A stretch of DNA of 64,000 bases from Bacillus sp. FJAT-28004. GTDB taxonomy: Bacteria > Bacillota > Bacilli > Paenibacillales > Paenibacillaceae. Below the pieces are notes generated by a model, which worked only from the letters and a program-made list of their open reading frames with translations, did no database searches and was not told the origin of the DNA. Shown one piece after another: positions 1-8,717 of this stretch; the stretch's first letter is position 1, and each line of letters starts with the position of its first letter. The position numbers and the translations under genes were made by a program. The stretch covers positions 3,684,418 to 3,748,417 of the forward strand of contig NZ_LGHP01000001.1 of the NCBI RefSeq assembly GCF_001280845.1, read 5' to 3'.

Positions 1-521
1 TTACGAAATGCCGTGAGCATCTCCTCCATCGTCACTAGCAGCTTCTCAATTAAAGAAAGTGTTGCAATATGAATCGCCGTCGGAAAAGCATCGTTGGTCG
101 ATTGGGCCATATTCACATGCGAATTGGGACTTACTTTAAAATAATCGCCTTTGATTCCCCCGAGGATCTCGATCGCCCGGTTGGCGATGACCTCATTGGT
201 ATTCATGTTGATGGACGTACCTGCTCCGCCTTGTATCGGATCGACGATAAATTGATCATGCAATTTACCGTCCATAATTTCCTGTGCCGCTTGCACAACT
301 GCCTGCCCAATCTTAGGAGTCAACTGCCTAATTTCCATGTTCGCTGCAGCAGCCGCATGTTTAACGGTTGCCATCGCACGTATCAATTCTTCGTGAATAC
401 GGTAGCCGGTAATTGGGAAATTTTCTACTGCGCGCAGTGTTTGAATGCCATAATAGGCGTCGGACGGCACTTCCTTAGAACCAAGAAAATCTTTTTCTAC
501 CCTTTGCTCAGCTGTTGTCAT
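1..521 (-). CDS. aspA: Aspartate ammonia-lyase, N-terminal part (cut by window edge)
   Basis: Converts L-aspartate to fumarate and ammonia in the cytoplasm. The first 173 residues are present and the C-terminal part lies outside the window. The translation begins MTTAEQRVEKDFLG and contains GIQTLRAVENFPITG, a typical N-terminal stretch of the aspartase/fumarase superfamily, followed by GGAGTSINMNTNEVIANRA and SPNSHVNMAQSTNDAFPTA, the substrate-binding regions of AspA rather than the fumarase variant. The start is the ATG at 521-519, preceded by an excellent GAGGAGG site five bases upstream. It lies 24 bases downstream of a glutamate/aspartate symporter gene on the same strand, so the two probably form an aspartate uptake and breakdown operon. 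Confidence 0.93.
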   Translation of the reverse strand, partial: MTTAEQRVEKDFLGSKEVPSDAYYGIQTLRAVENFPITGYRIHEELIRAMATVKHAAAAANMEIRQLTPKIGQAVVQAAQEIMDGKLHDQFIVDPIQGGAGTSINMNTNEVIANRAIEILGGIKGDYFKVSPNSHVNMAQSTNDAFPTAIHIATLSLIEKLLVTMEEMLTAFR

Positions 522-545
522 GGTTGTTTCCTCCTCGTTATTCTC

Positions 546-1810
546 TTAAGCAGCCTTCTTGATGGACTCTACATATTTCTTTCCTTTGTCCTTGTCGTAC
601 TGGCCTTCCCATTTAGCCATGACCACCGAGGCTATAGAATTGCCGATAACATTGACTACTGTCCGGGCCATATCCAGAATACGGTCAATACCTGCGATAA
701 AAGCTAGACCTTCAAGCGGAATCCCGACGGATCCGAGTGTGCAAGCAGGACGACAAACGAAGCACCTGGCACGCCAGCAATTCCTTTTGAAGTGAGCATC
801 AAGACAAGCATCAACATGATTTGAGAGCTAATCGACATTTGGATCCCATACATTTGTGCAATAAATAATGCAGCTATCGCTTGATATAACGTGGACCCGT
901 CCAAGTTAAACGAATATCCCGTAGGGATGACAAATGACGTGATTGCCTTCGGTACGCCGAACTTCTCCATTTTTACCATCATCTTTGGAAGTGCCGTTTC
1001 GGAGCTTGCTGTAGAGAAAGCCAGAATGAGTTCATCTTTTAATATGCGAACAATTGCCATAAGGCTTGTACCGCAAAGCTTAGCAATTAAACCCAGCACG
1101 ATAACTACAAACAGGAACATTCCGATATACACGGCTAGCACCAATTTCCCCAAAGGAATCAAAGAGCCGACACCAAATTTAGATACGGTTACACCAATCA
1201 ATCCGAATACACCGATCGGCGCAAATTTCATAATTTGGTTCGTCACCCAGAACATCGATTCGGCAACGCCCTGGAAAAAAGATAAAACCGGCTTTCCTTT
1301 ATCACCAATCGCGGCAACGCCCAAGCCAAACAATACAGAGAAGAAAATGATCGCCAACATGTCACCGGCTACTAATGATTCAAAAATGTTCTTCGGAACG
1401 ATATTGACAAATGTGTCGGCAAAGCTGTGACTGGTCACATTTTGCGCCGCTTCGACATATTTCGTAATATCTGACTTAGCTAGTCCAGCCATATTGATTC
1501 CGGCCCCAGGCTGAAAGATATTCGCTATGACCAAGCCGAAAATAATAGCAATCGTCGTCACGATTTCAAAATAAAGAAGCGTTTTCCCTCCAAGTCTTCC
1601 AAGCTTTTTAATATCTCCTACTCCCGCTACTCCGACAATAAGAGAGGAAACGACTATGGGAACGACAATCATTTTAATCAAACGAATGAAAATGTCTCCC
1701 GCGGGTTTCAAATAACTTTCGATGTTTGGGTTACCATAAAAAATGGCCCCGACAATAACCCCTAATAGTAGTCCAAACAAGATTTGAAAGGCCAAACCAA
1801 ATTTTTTCAT
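546..1810 (-). pseudogene. gltT: Glutamate/aspartate:cation symporter (GltT/GltP type), frameshifted near the 3' end
   Basis: Membrane symporter of the dicarboxylate/amino acid:cation family (DAACS), importing aspartate/glutamate with protons or sodium. The N-terminal ~355 codons are intact and show family hallmarks: ASSETALP for the serine-rich motif, NLDGS in the substrate region and the helical hairpin ending GVPGASFVVLLA. Directly after that the frame shifts: read in the next frame from about 740, the expected continuation is complete (TLGSVGIPLEGLAFIAGIDR, then a normal C-terminus ending KKAA-stop at 546-548). One base is missing between 740 and 741. This is either a real inactivating mutation or a sequencing error; the intact downstream codons favour a recent event. 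In the shifted frame the protein ends at 704 with 368 residues. A cre-like site lies 25 bases upstream of the start. Confidence 0.88.
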
Positions 1811-1834
1811 AATAACTCTCCTTTTTCTATAAAT

Positions 1835-1848
1835 ATAAAGCGCTTTCT
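1835..1848 (-). promoter_or_regulatory. cre-like CcpA site upstream of gltT
   Basis: Read on the minus strand the site is AGAAAGCGCTTTAT, 12 of 14 matches to the cre consensus TGWAARCGYTWNCW. It lies just upstream of the symporter start, where CcpA binding would repress it when glucose is plentiful. Inference from the motif only. Confidence 0.45.
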
Positions 1849-2029
1849 TTTTTATATAATTTAAAATGTCTTGAATGAGTTTATTGTACGGGGAATCTAC
1901 AGCAATCTATATGAATCTACATGTTGTGCAAAAATTGTTTGGTTCATCCTTCGTCGAATGGTTCATCTCGTTTTTGGAATAATAAAGATGAAGGAGTATC
2001 TATGACCATGGAGGAATAATACAAATGAT

Positions 2030-3346
2030 GTGGAAAGTCTGTTAGTTGTTAAGAAAGGTGGCCGGAAAACCGCTTTGAAAGAAAAATGGCTTCTGTTAAC
2101 ACTAATGGTCATTTCGGTTCCGATCGCGGGCGAATTACATTTTTACCCGTTCCAAACTGATTTTCGCGTGAGTCTGGGCACTCCTGCCTTTTTTCTATTC
2201 CTACTCTGGATCCGTTCTCCCTCGCCGCTTATCTCCGGATTACTTGTCGGCAGTTCGGTTACGATCTTTCGCATTGGACTTGATTTGACACACGAACCGT
2301 ATTGGAACTGGGGAGCAGCTTTTCAGCATCATTATCCGGTATTCTTTTACTATTTGACCTATGCGATTGCCTTCGCGGCAGTTCGAATGAACCGTCGTCA
2401 TAACCAACTACTACTGGTTGGAGTACTTGGTGTGGCGTGTGAAATCGCCGCGACGTTGGTAGAGATTTTGCTGCGTTATTCGGCAACAGCGCAAACGACC
2501 AATTTCGCAACCTGGAATCAGATTGTTCTCATTGCTTTTTTTCGGAGTTTTTTCGTTCTTGGTTTTTTCAATTTGGTCAAATTGAGGCAGTCGAAAGTGG
2601 CAGAAGAGCAGAAGCGTAAAGAAAACGAGAAGCTGCTCATGCTTATTTCTGAGCTTTACGAGGAAACTATTCAATTGAAGAAAACGCTGCACAACGCAGA
2701 AAATATCACCCGTGACAGCTACGAGCTGTATCAATCGTTAAATGATGCACAGTATGTTTTTCATGAAGATCTAGCACAAAAAGCTCTCCGGATCGCCGGT
2801 GAGGTTCATGAGATAAAAAAGGACAATCAACGGATATATGCGGGACTATCCAGCCTGATTTCGCACGAAAGCGAGTATATGCCGGTCCAAGAATTGGCCG
2901 ATATTGTTCTGCGCTCCAATCAGAAATATGCCCAATCACTTGGTAAGAAGATCGAATTCACTCTACATACCGAAGGGATCCTTCCTTTATGTCATGTGTA
3001 CACAGCTTTGTCTTTGTTCAATAACTTAGTAGCCAATGCCGTAGAATCGTTTGAGGAACAGGGCATTATCCGCATATGGGTTAAACGAGAAAAAGATGAT
3101 ATTGTATTCAGTGTCTCCGATAATGGCCCAGGTATTGCGCCGAAGTATCGAGAGAAAATCTTCATGCCCGGCTATACGACCAAATTCGATAAAGCTGGCA
3201 ATCCGTCTACGGGAATCGGTTTGGTTTATGTGAATCAGGAAACAGAGCGTTTGCTCGGAAACGTCCAAGTTCAAGACAACACCGAAGGCGCAGGTACAGT
3301 TTTCACCATCACATTGCCAATTGGCCAAATAGGAAAGGAAGGGTAG
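2030..3346 (+). CDS. glnK: Sensor histidine kinase, GlnK (YcbA)-like
   Basis: Membrane sensor kinase of a two-component system. Several hydrophobic helices fill roughly residues 20-185 (starting WLLLTLMVISVPIAG), followed by a coiled linker (about 185-235), a dimerisation/phosphoacceptor region with VHEIKKDNQRI, and a C-terminal HATPase domain with the N box NLVANAVESF, the G1 box DNGPGI and the G2 region STGIGL. This arrangement matches the GlnK family, whose B. subtilis member controls glutamine use. The GTG at 2030 follows a GGAGG at about 2009-2013, a long spacing, so a TTG near 2075 just before the first membrane helix is an alternative start. The response regulator gene starts five bases after the stop. 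Its position next to aspartate transport/lyase genes suggests an acidic amino acid signal. Confidence 0.82.
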   Translation: MESLLVVKKGGRKTALKEKWLLLTLMVISVPIAGELHFYPFQTDFRVSLGTPAFFLFLLWIRSPSPLISGLLVGSSVTIFRIGLDLTHEPYWNWGAAFQHHYPVFFYYLTYAIAFAAVRMNRRHNQLLLVGVLGVACEIAATLVEILLRYSATAQTTNFATWNQIVLIAFFRSFFVLGFFNLVKLRQSKVAEEQKRKENEKLLMLISELYEETIQLKKTLHNAENITRDSYELYQSLNDAQYVFHEDLAQKALRIAGEVHEIKKDNQRIYAGLSSLISHESEYMPVQELADIVLRSNQKYAQSLGKKIEFTLHTEGILPLCHVYTALSLFNNLVANAVESFEEQGIIRIWVKREKDDIVFSVSDNGPGIAPKYREKIFMPGYTTKFDKAGNPSTGIGLVYVNQETERLLGNVQVQDNTEGAGTVFTITLPIGQIGKEG

Positions 3347-3350
3347 CGCG

Positions 3351-4274
3351 ATGCGTTTTTTTATTATCGATGACGATCCGGCTATCCGTTCCATGCTGGA
3401 ACAAATTATCGAGGATGAGAATTTAGGAAGTGTGGTAGGCGAAGCTCCTGACGGGGCGCATGTTGACATCACTTTGCTCGAACTCAAGCAAGTCGACATC
3501 ATGCTTATCGATTTACTAATGCCCGTTCGTGACGGCATAGAAACCGTTCGCAAACTATCCGGGAGCTTTGAAGGGAAAATCATTATGATTTCTCAAGTGG
3601 AGTCGAAGGAAATGATAGTCAAGGCGTATGCATGCGGAATTGAATATTATATCACTAAGCCCATAAATCGTTTGGAAGTTATTGCCGTTATTAGAAAGGT
3701 TTCTGAATTGCTGCTCATCCGCCAATCCTTACGAAATATTCAAATATCTCTCCGTGCTGTCGGCTTCAGTGGCGAATTAACGGAGAAGGGGCCTTCTTCC
3801 ACTGAAAAAAATATCATTACATGCGGAAACTATATGTTATCAGATCTCGGACTGATTGGGGAAGCCGGCAGCAAAGACTTGCTGGAGATGCTCGATTATT
3901 TATACCGTTATGAGGCCCATCACTCACAGCAACAGGGCTTTCCGCAGCTTCATGAAATATACCATCAAATTGCCTTGAAAAAATTAGGCCCCTCCGCTTC
4001 GACTATCGACTTGAAAAAAGAGATCAAAGCGGCCGAACAACGGGTGCGGCGAGCAGTGAATCAAGCGCTAACCCACTTGGCATCCCTTGGATTGATCGAT
4101 TATTCGAATCCGAAGTTCGAGCAGTACTCTACAAAGTTTTTTGACCTGAGTGATATCCGCAAAAAAATGAAAGCACTGGATAATGATGAAACTTCTGCTC
4201 TCAGCTTAAACCGGCAAAACACAAAAAAGTTTATTCAGGTCCTTTATTTAGAATCAAGAAAGTTAATGAGCTGA
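3351..4274 (+). CDS. glnL: Response regulator, GlnL (YcbB)-like
   Basis: Partner of the preceding kinase. The N-terminal receiver domain (about 1-120) has the acidic pair IIDDDPA, the phosphoacceptor region MLIDLLMPVRDG and the conserved lysine in YYITKPIN. The C-terminal half is the YcbB-type DNA-binding domain, not OmpR or NarL type, with the stretch KKEIKAAEQRVRRAVNQAL near the end of the protein. Full length, 307 aa. A GGAAAGGAAGG run precedes the ATG. By analogy with GlnKL it probably activates nearby transporter and catabolic genes, here the divergent symporter/aspartase pair; that target is inferred from position. Confidence 0.85.
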   Translation: MRFFIIDDDPAIRSMLEQIIEDENLGSVVGEAPDGAHVDITLLELKQVDIMLIDLLMPVRDGIETVRKLSGSFEGKIIMISQVESKEMIVKAYACGIEYYITKPINRLEVIAVIRKVSELLLIRQSLRNIQISLRAVGFSGELTEKGPSSTEKNIITCGNYMLSDLGLIGEAGSKDLLEMLDYLYRYEAHHSQQQGFPQLHEIYHQIALKKLGPSASTIDLKKEIKAAEQRVRRAVNQALTHLASLGLIDYSNPKFEQYSTKFFDLSDIRKKMKALDNDETSALSLNRQNTKKFIQVLYLESRKLMS

Positions 4275-4277
4275 CAA

Positions 4278-4366
4278 GCCGCTCCAAAATAATCGAAGGA
4301 TAAGCCTCCGATTAATGCACCCACGATACCACCTCCCTGGTGGAAGAGAAGGAGAACTCCAGTATG
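4278..4366 (-). pseudogene. Possible C-terminal remnant of an MFS-type membrane protein
   Basis: On the minus strand an open stretch reads GVLLLFHQGGGIVGALIGGL followed by SFDYFGAAC, which resembles the end of a transmembrane helix and the following loop of an MFS transporter (GALIGG, D-x-x-G). There is no start, and the stretch runs up against the end of the response regulator gene. Weak evidence; probably a relic. Confidence 0.3.
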
Positions 4367-4467
4367 TCTTCCTTTTCCGTTTGCAAATAGCCCTAATAGG
4401 TAAAAGCTTTGTTGCTTATTTAAAAATGGAGTGTCTACGTGATCCCAGTTAGTTCATATTAATCCAC

Positions 4468-4505
4468 AAAAAGAGCCTCGTCACTACTCACGAGGCTCTT
4501 CTTTA
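4468..4505. terminator. Bidirectional terminator between convergent genes
   Basis: Perfect 11-bp stem AAGAGCCTCGT / ACGAGGCTCTT (4471-4481 and 4490-4500) with an 8-base loop. It lies between the response regulator gene and the convergent efflux gene. A-rich bases on the left and T-rich bases on the right could serve both strands. Confidence 0.75.
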
Positions 4506-4579
4506 TAATCTATGATTAGCAAACAATTAAGAATCTTGGCTGTTATCATTTCTTTTTCATACTTTGTTTTGTACTCTTC

Positions 4580-6079
4580 CTAAGCTTCAATAACTGTTTT
4601 TCGGTTCAGGGTGGTTTTAGTTTCTTCTGCTTCCTCCGCCTGCCCCGCACGTTTAATGAAGAATGAAAGCAAGAGACCTACTAATCCGATTCCAATAATG
4701 ACAAGATACGCATCATTAATACCTTGAATAGATGCCTCCATCATGATATGTTCCTTCGAAAAATTGGCTGAGTCGCCTGCTGCAACCATATCCTGAAGAT
4801 GGGACTTGGTACGGCTCGCCATAACCGTGACAAGCAATGAGGTACCTATCGCACCAGCCACCTGCTTAATGGTGTTTGATATAGCTGTACCGTGTGCATT
4901 CAGTCTTGCAGGCAGTTGGTTTAGACCCGCCGTAGTGATTGGCATCAGGAACATAGCCATCCCGAAGCGTCGTCCTGTGGACATCAGAACTAAATACGTA
5001 TAACTGGTGGAATCGGTCAGATTAACGAATCCGATTGTTGTCACAATCGTAATAGCCATACCGATGATGGACAGCCACTTCGCTCCGAACCGGTCGAATA
5101 GCTTTCCTGTTATCGGCATCATTAGTCCCATTAGAAGCGCACCAGGGAGCATAAGCAGCCCTGACTCTAGAGCTGTGTATCCACGTGCACTTTGCAAATA
5201 GAGTGGAAGCAGCATCATATCTGCATACATGACCATGGTTACAGCAATATTAATAATGGTGGTTAAGGAAAACATGCTGTATTTAAACGCCCTTAGATCA
5301 AGAAGCGGATCCTTCGAAATCAGCTGTCTCCATGTAAACAAAATCAAGGCAACCACACCCGTAACAAGCGATGCAATCACTTCCGCGCTTGACCAACCTT
5401 TGCTTCCAGCACTGCTGAAGCCATAAAGAACGGTACCAAATCCGATTGTTGACAGAATGACACTCAAAATATCAATTTTAGGATAGGTTCGTTCAGCCAC
5501 ATTTTTCAGGAAAATATAAGCAACCACAATAATGATGGCGACAATTGGAAGCATTCCATAAAACATCGTACGCCATGAATAATGCTCCATGACATAACCA
5601 GCGATTGCAGGTCCAATTGCAGGAGCAAAAATAATAGACAATCCAACCATTCCCATAGCAGCTCCGCGCTTATCAGGAGGAAATACCGTCAGAATGACAT
5701 TCATGAGCAGCGGCATAATAATCCCAGCTCCAGCGGCTTGAATGAGGCGGCCAGTTAGCAAAATGTCGAAGTTAGGCGCAACTGCCGAAACAATGGTTCC
5801 GACGAGAAAAATGATCATAGAAGACTGAAACAGCTCACGGGTCGTAAACCGTTGCATTAGAAATGCAGTAATTGGAATAAGCACCCCGTTAACCAACATG
5901 TATCCTGTTGTTAGCCATTGTGCGGTAGACGCTTCAATGTTAAAGTCAACCATCAGCTCTGGCAGCGCGACGCTCATAATCGTCTGATTCAAAACGGCGA
6001 TAAAAGCTCCCAGAATCATGACAAACAACAAGGGACCTTTCTTAATTGAACTGCTATCAAAGGCTAAATTTTTACTCAT
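4580..6079 (-). CDS. DHA2-family (14-TMS) drug efflux MFS transporter, LmrB/EmrB-like
   Basis: Proton-driven multidrug exporter of the MFS DHA2 family. It has about 500 residues and 14 predicted membrane helices, with DHA2 landmarks: LNQTIMSVALPEL in helix 1, WLTTGYMLVNGVLIPITAFL, the motif A-like stretch TTRELFQSS, the motif C-like GPAIAGY, and a late MPITTAGLNQLPARL stretch typical of LmrB relatives. The start at 6079 (MSKNLAFDSSS) is chosen because AAGGGATTG lies at the right distance; an upstream in-frame ATG at 6142 lacks a ribosome binding site. A divergent TetR gene lies 230 bases away, the usual LmrA-LmrB arrangement, so drug-inducible repression is likely. Substrate not predictable from sequence. 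Confidence 0.88.
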   Translation of the reverse strand: MSKNLAFDSSSIKKGPLLFVMILGAFIAVLNQTIMSVALPELMVDFNIEASTAQWLTTGYMLVNGVLIPITAFLMQRFTTRELFQSSMIIFLVGTIVSAVAPNFDILLTGRLIQAAGAGIIMPLLMNVILTVFPPDKRGAAMGMVGLSIIFAPAIGPAIAGYVMEHYSWRTMFYGMLPIVAIIIVVAYIFLKNVAERTYPKIDILSVILSTIGFGTVLYGFSSAGSKGWSSAEVIASLVTGVVALILFTWRQLISKDPLLDLRAFKYSMFSLTTIINIAVTMVMYADMMLLPLYLQSARGYTALESGLLMLPGALLMGLMMPITGKLFDRFGAKWLSIIGMAITIVTTIGFVNLTDSTSYTYLVLMSTGRRFGMAMFLMPITTAGLNQLPARLNAHGTAISNTIKQVAGAIGTSLLVTVMASRTKSHLQDMVAAGDSANFSKEHIMMEASIQGINDAYLVIIGIGLVGLLLSFFIKRAGQAEEAEETKTTLNRKTVIEA

Positions 6080-6107
6080 TATGCTCAATCCCTTCAAATT
6101 CTTCGTG

Positions 6108-6141
6108 AGTTTAATAAACACTTTGTAGTATAATAAACTCA
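6108..6141. promoter_or_regulatory. Dyad in the efflux/TetR divergent region, candidate operator
   Basis: An imperfect inverted repeat GAGTTTAATA ... TAATAAACTC sits just upstream of the efflux gene start. Related words (TTAGTTTAC, AATAAACTAC) recur at about 6203-6214 and 6243-6253 in the same intergenic region. Repeated AT-rich half sites between a TetR gene and its efflux target suggest operators. Inference. Confidence 0.35.
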
Positions 6142-6308
6142 ATGTAAAAGATTATAATTATCTCTCTTCCATTTTACAAACAACAGATTTTCGAAAAATG
6201 TTTATTAGTTTACAGTTGAGCTGGATCTGTCGTCTACACGGAAAATAAACTACATAACCAGATGAAATTGTCGTTTAGATCATTTATAGGGAAAGGAAAT
6301 AAGAGCCT

Positions 6309-6914
6309 ATGTCAACACCGCGTACGGATCCGCGTGTACTTCGCACGCGCCAATTGATTCGAGATGCATTTATCGATTTGCTTCAGGAGATTGAACTTGA
6401 GAAAATAACCGTGAATCGTATTACGGAACGAGCTACCATTAATCGTGTTACCTTCTATCTTCATTACCGTGATATTCCAGAAATGCTTGAGAAGATGGCG
6501 GATGACATGATTAATGAAATTCATGCTATCTTGAATGATGTTAGGAATGAGTCTCGTTCCATAGATAGGGATTGGTCCATATTGGTGAAAATGCTTGAGC
6601 ATATCGCGGAAAATTCAAAATTTTACAAGGTGCTGCTCGCTTCACAACGCATTCCGCTTTTCACTGATCGGCTTATGAATCTAATCGTTGATATTATCAC
6701 TATTAGAAGCGAGAACCGAGACAATTCCTCTTCTACTTCGGCTGTGATCGTTCCGAAAGATATTGCAATCTGGTATGGTTCCTCCGCCTTCATTGGTACA
6801 ATTGTCTGCTGGCTACGCAATGATATGCCCTACACGCCACAATTTCTCGCCAAGCAGCTTTCCCTGCTGTTCCGTTTGCATCAAAATACGAACCAGCTTA
6901 TAGAGCTCGAGTGA
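6309..6914 (+). CDS. TetR/AcrR family transcriptional regulator
   Basis: DNA-binding repressor of about 201 aa. The N-terminal helix-turn-helix (about residues 10-55) reads RTRQLIRDAFIDLLQEIE, then ITVNRITERATINRVTFYLH, a classic TetR pattern. The C-terminal half (about 60-195) is the helical ligand/dimer domain with a hydrophobic stretch VPKDIAIWYGSSAFIGTIVC. The ATG is preceded by GGGAAAGGAAA. It is divergent from the DHA2 efflux pump and most likely represses it until a drug ligand binds. Confidence 0.88.
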   Translation: MSTPRTDPRVLRTRQLIRDAFIDLLQEIELEKITVNRITERATINRVTFYLHYRDIPEMLEKMADDMINEIHAILNDVRNESRSIDRDWSILVKMLEHIAENSKFYKVLLASQRIPLFTDRLMNLIVDIITIRSENRDNSSSTSAVIVPKDIAIWYGSSAFIGTIVCWLRNDMPYTPQFLAKQLSLLFRLHQNTNQLIELE

Positions 6915-6924
6915 TTTCATAAAA

Positions 6925-6976
6925 AACATAAATAAGCTCTCAGACGAACAAGTCCGACTGAGAGCTTATTTATGTT
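6925..6976. terminator. Strong bidirectional terminator
   Basis: 19-bp perfect arms starting AACATAAATAAGCTCTCAG (6925-6943) and its complement (6958-6976), separated by a 14-base loop. It lies between the TetR gene and the convergent DUF2798 gene. Confidence 0.85.
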
Positions 6977-7007
6977 AAGGGTTTTAGTTTCTATAGATAA
7001 TGTACGA

Positions 7008-7517
7008 TTACGGTTGCAGCAGCACCGCTTTATTTTTCTTGTCTTGCGAAGCATGTAGTTTTACCATCGCAAATCGTGCAATTGGTTGAATGACTAAACT
7101 CTCAGCAATCAGTACAATTAAGAAATTTCTTGGCCAATTCGTTAAGAAGTTGCTAAAAATATCAGAACTAAAACCGTTTCCTACAATATCGCCAATAAAC
7201 GTCATAGCGGCTGACATTCCTAGTACAGTGAATAAGATGCGGAATAAAATTTTGGCATTAAAGCTATCCGTTGGATCTGTAAATTTCCCAACCAATTTTT
7301 CAGCGATACGACCAATAAGAACAGGTTCCAAAATCATGACAATAATCCACATGATTGGTAACGTCTTAAGGATCGTTAAGGCAACCTCTTCATTGAATTC
7401 CCCGGCAGCTAGAATGACATTTACTGAAGTCATAAACAGAACAGTCAATGTACAAATGATTGCGCCATACAATGCTCCCTCTTTTCCGTTTCTCGGCAAT
7501 CTTGTTTCTAGGTTCAT
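7008..7517 (-). CDS. DUF2798 family membrane protein
   Basis: A 169-aa protein with four likely membrane helices: EGALYGAIICTLTVLFMTSV, LPIMWIIVMILEPVLIG, ILFTVLGMSAAMTFIGDIVG and RNFLIVLIAESLVIQPIARF. The two halves repeat the same pattern, ending in EPVLIGRIAEKL and ESLVIQPIARFA, as in two DUF2798 units. Function of the family is unknown. The ATG is preceded by GAAAGGAAG. It lies 91 bases downstream of a TetR gene on the same strand and is probably co-transcribed with it, so it is a likely target of that repressor. Confidence 0.8.
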   Translation of the reverse strand: MNLETRLPRNGKEGALYGAIICTLTVLFMTSVNVILAAGEFNEEVALTILKTLPIMWIIVMILEPVLIGRIAEKLVGKFTDPTDSFNAKILFRILFTVLGMSAAMTFIGDIVGNGFSSDIFSNFLTNWPRNFLIVLIAESLVIQPIARFAMVKLHASQDKKNKAVLLQP

Positions 7518-7608
7518 TTTTTTCTTCCTTTCAAAGAGATTATTTCAGACTTTAGCAAAAAGCAGCTGGATACAGGAGCAAATGCAGCAACGATTATAAA
7601 TTCCTGCA

Positions 7609-8169
7609 TCAAAAAGCCTTCAATAGATTCGGTAATAATTTGGCGATCGTTTTTAAAGGTTCTGTTGATTTTTGCGTTAAACAAAGCAGCATCGCACCTT
7701 CAATTGAAGCTGTCATCAACAATGCAGTAGCGGAAGCTGATTCATTCGAATGGCCTTCAGTTACAAGTTTCGCACAGTAAATGTGTTGAATATTTTCATA
7801 AAGCGCACTACATGCTTTGCGGACAGGTTCACTCACCGTGGCCATTTCACTGACAATACTGCTAAATGTATATCCGGTAATGGTTCCGTCTGTTTCTAAG
7901 TTATGAATTAACTTATCAATCATGGCTTGTGTGGCTTCCTTAGTTGATAGATGCCCTCTGAAAATATTCTCGATATCTGTCGTAATTGCTTTGTTTAAGG
8001 TGTGTAAGCAAGTAATTAACAGTTCTTCTTTTCCATTTGGAAAATGATGATAGAGCGCTCCTTTTGTAACGTTACAGGCTTTTAAGATTTCACTCAGTCC
8101 TACACTTTTATAGCCTTTATGCTGAAAAAGGATTGTAGATGTCTCAATGATTAGCGATTTTGTATCCAA
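7609..8169 (-). CDS. TetR/AcrR family regulator, LmrA/YxaF-like
   Basis: A 186-aa regulator. The N-terminal helix-turn-helix (about residues 1-50) includes ILFQHKGYKSVGLSEILKAC, then NVTKGALYHHFPNGKEELL, which is very typical of the LmrA/YxaF branch (KGALYHHFP). The C-terminal domain has the LmrA_C pattern, including GYTFSSIVSEMATVSEPVRKAC. Upstream at 8192-8205 is a palindrome with the GACCAGTC core known for LmrA/YxaF operators, so it is likely autoregulated. The DUF2798 gene follows in the same direction. Confidence 0.88.
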   Translation of the reverse strand: MDTKSLIIETSTILFQHKGYKSVGLSEILKACNVTKGALYHHFPNGKEELLITCLHTLNKAITTDIENIFRGHLSTKEATQAMIDKLIHNLETDGTITGYTFSSIVSEMATVSEPVRKACSALYENIQHIYCAKLVTEGHSNESASATALLMTASIEGAMLLCLTQKSTEPLKTIAKLLPNLLKAF

Positions 8170-8191
8170 ATTAGTCTCCTCCCCACAACAT

Positions 8192-8205
8192 ACCGACTGG
8201 TCTGT
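8192..8205. promoter_or_regulatory. LmrA/YxaF-type operator
   Basis: ACCGACTGGTCTGT is a near-perfect palindrome (ACnGACnnGTCnGT) whose core GACTGGTC/GACCAGTC matches the known LmrA/YxaF box. It lies 23 bases upstream of the TetR gene start, where it can repress that gene. Confidence 0.6.
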
Positions 8206-8329
8206 TTGTTATTATAACAATATTTTTACCCATGATGTAAGTGTTTTTTTCACTTTATAAAATTAGATTAGATTCAATATGGTAATATATTGGTAATCAT
8301 AAATATTAATCCCTTGGAGGTAAGAGATA

Positions 8330-8603
8330 ATGGCGTATCCATTTGATCCGATTACCAAATTTATCTTTTTGGAAACTGAAATTGAGCACGCTGATGTTAT
8401 ATTGGTTCCTGGAGGGAGCCATCCGCAGTTGATGGAAAAAGCCTCTGAAATACATTTGAAAATGCTAGATATTCTTTTGAGGTATTAAAAGAAGTAGGGT
8501 TGCAAGCTAATAAAGTAATTATGGTTTGCAAAGCTGGCCATGCGAGGTCGAAAAAATAGGTAGATATTTTGGACATCATATTCCAAATTGGGTAAACCGA
8601 TAA
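8330..8603 (+). pseudogene. Degraded YdcF-like (DUF218/ElyC-SanA superfamily) gene
   Basis: An ATG with a good TTGGAGG site opens MAYPFDPITKFIFLETEIEH, followed by ADVILVPGGSHPQLMEKASE, the N-terminus of YdcF-type proteins (VPGGSHP is the nucleotide-fold loop). It stops after 52 codons at 8486. A second frame then reads NARYSFEVLKEVGLQANKV, then IMVCKAGHARSKK, and a third IGRYFGHHIPNWVNR-stop at 8601; both match later parts of the family. The order is preserved but the middle is deleted and frames are shifted, so the gene is dead. Confidence 0.7.
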
Positions 8604-8717
8604 AATATTTATGTTCTCCATGTATTTAAAGAGAAATGGCTGTATAATTGTATAAAAAAGCAATTGGCTATTGAAGATGATTACGGTTGCTTGTTAGGTC
8701 CAAAGAGGAGGAAACTT

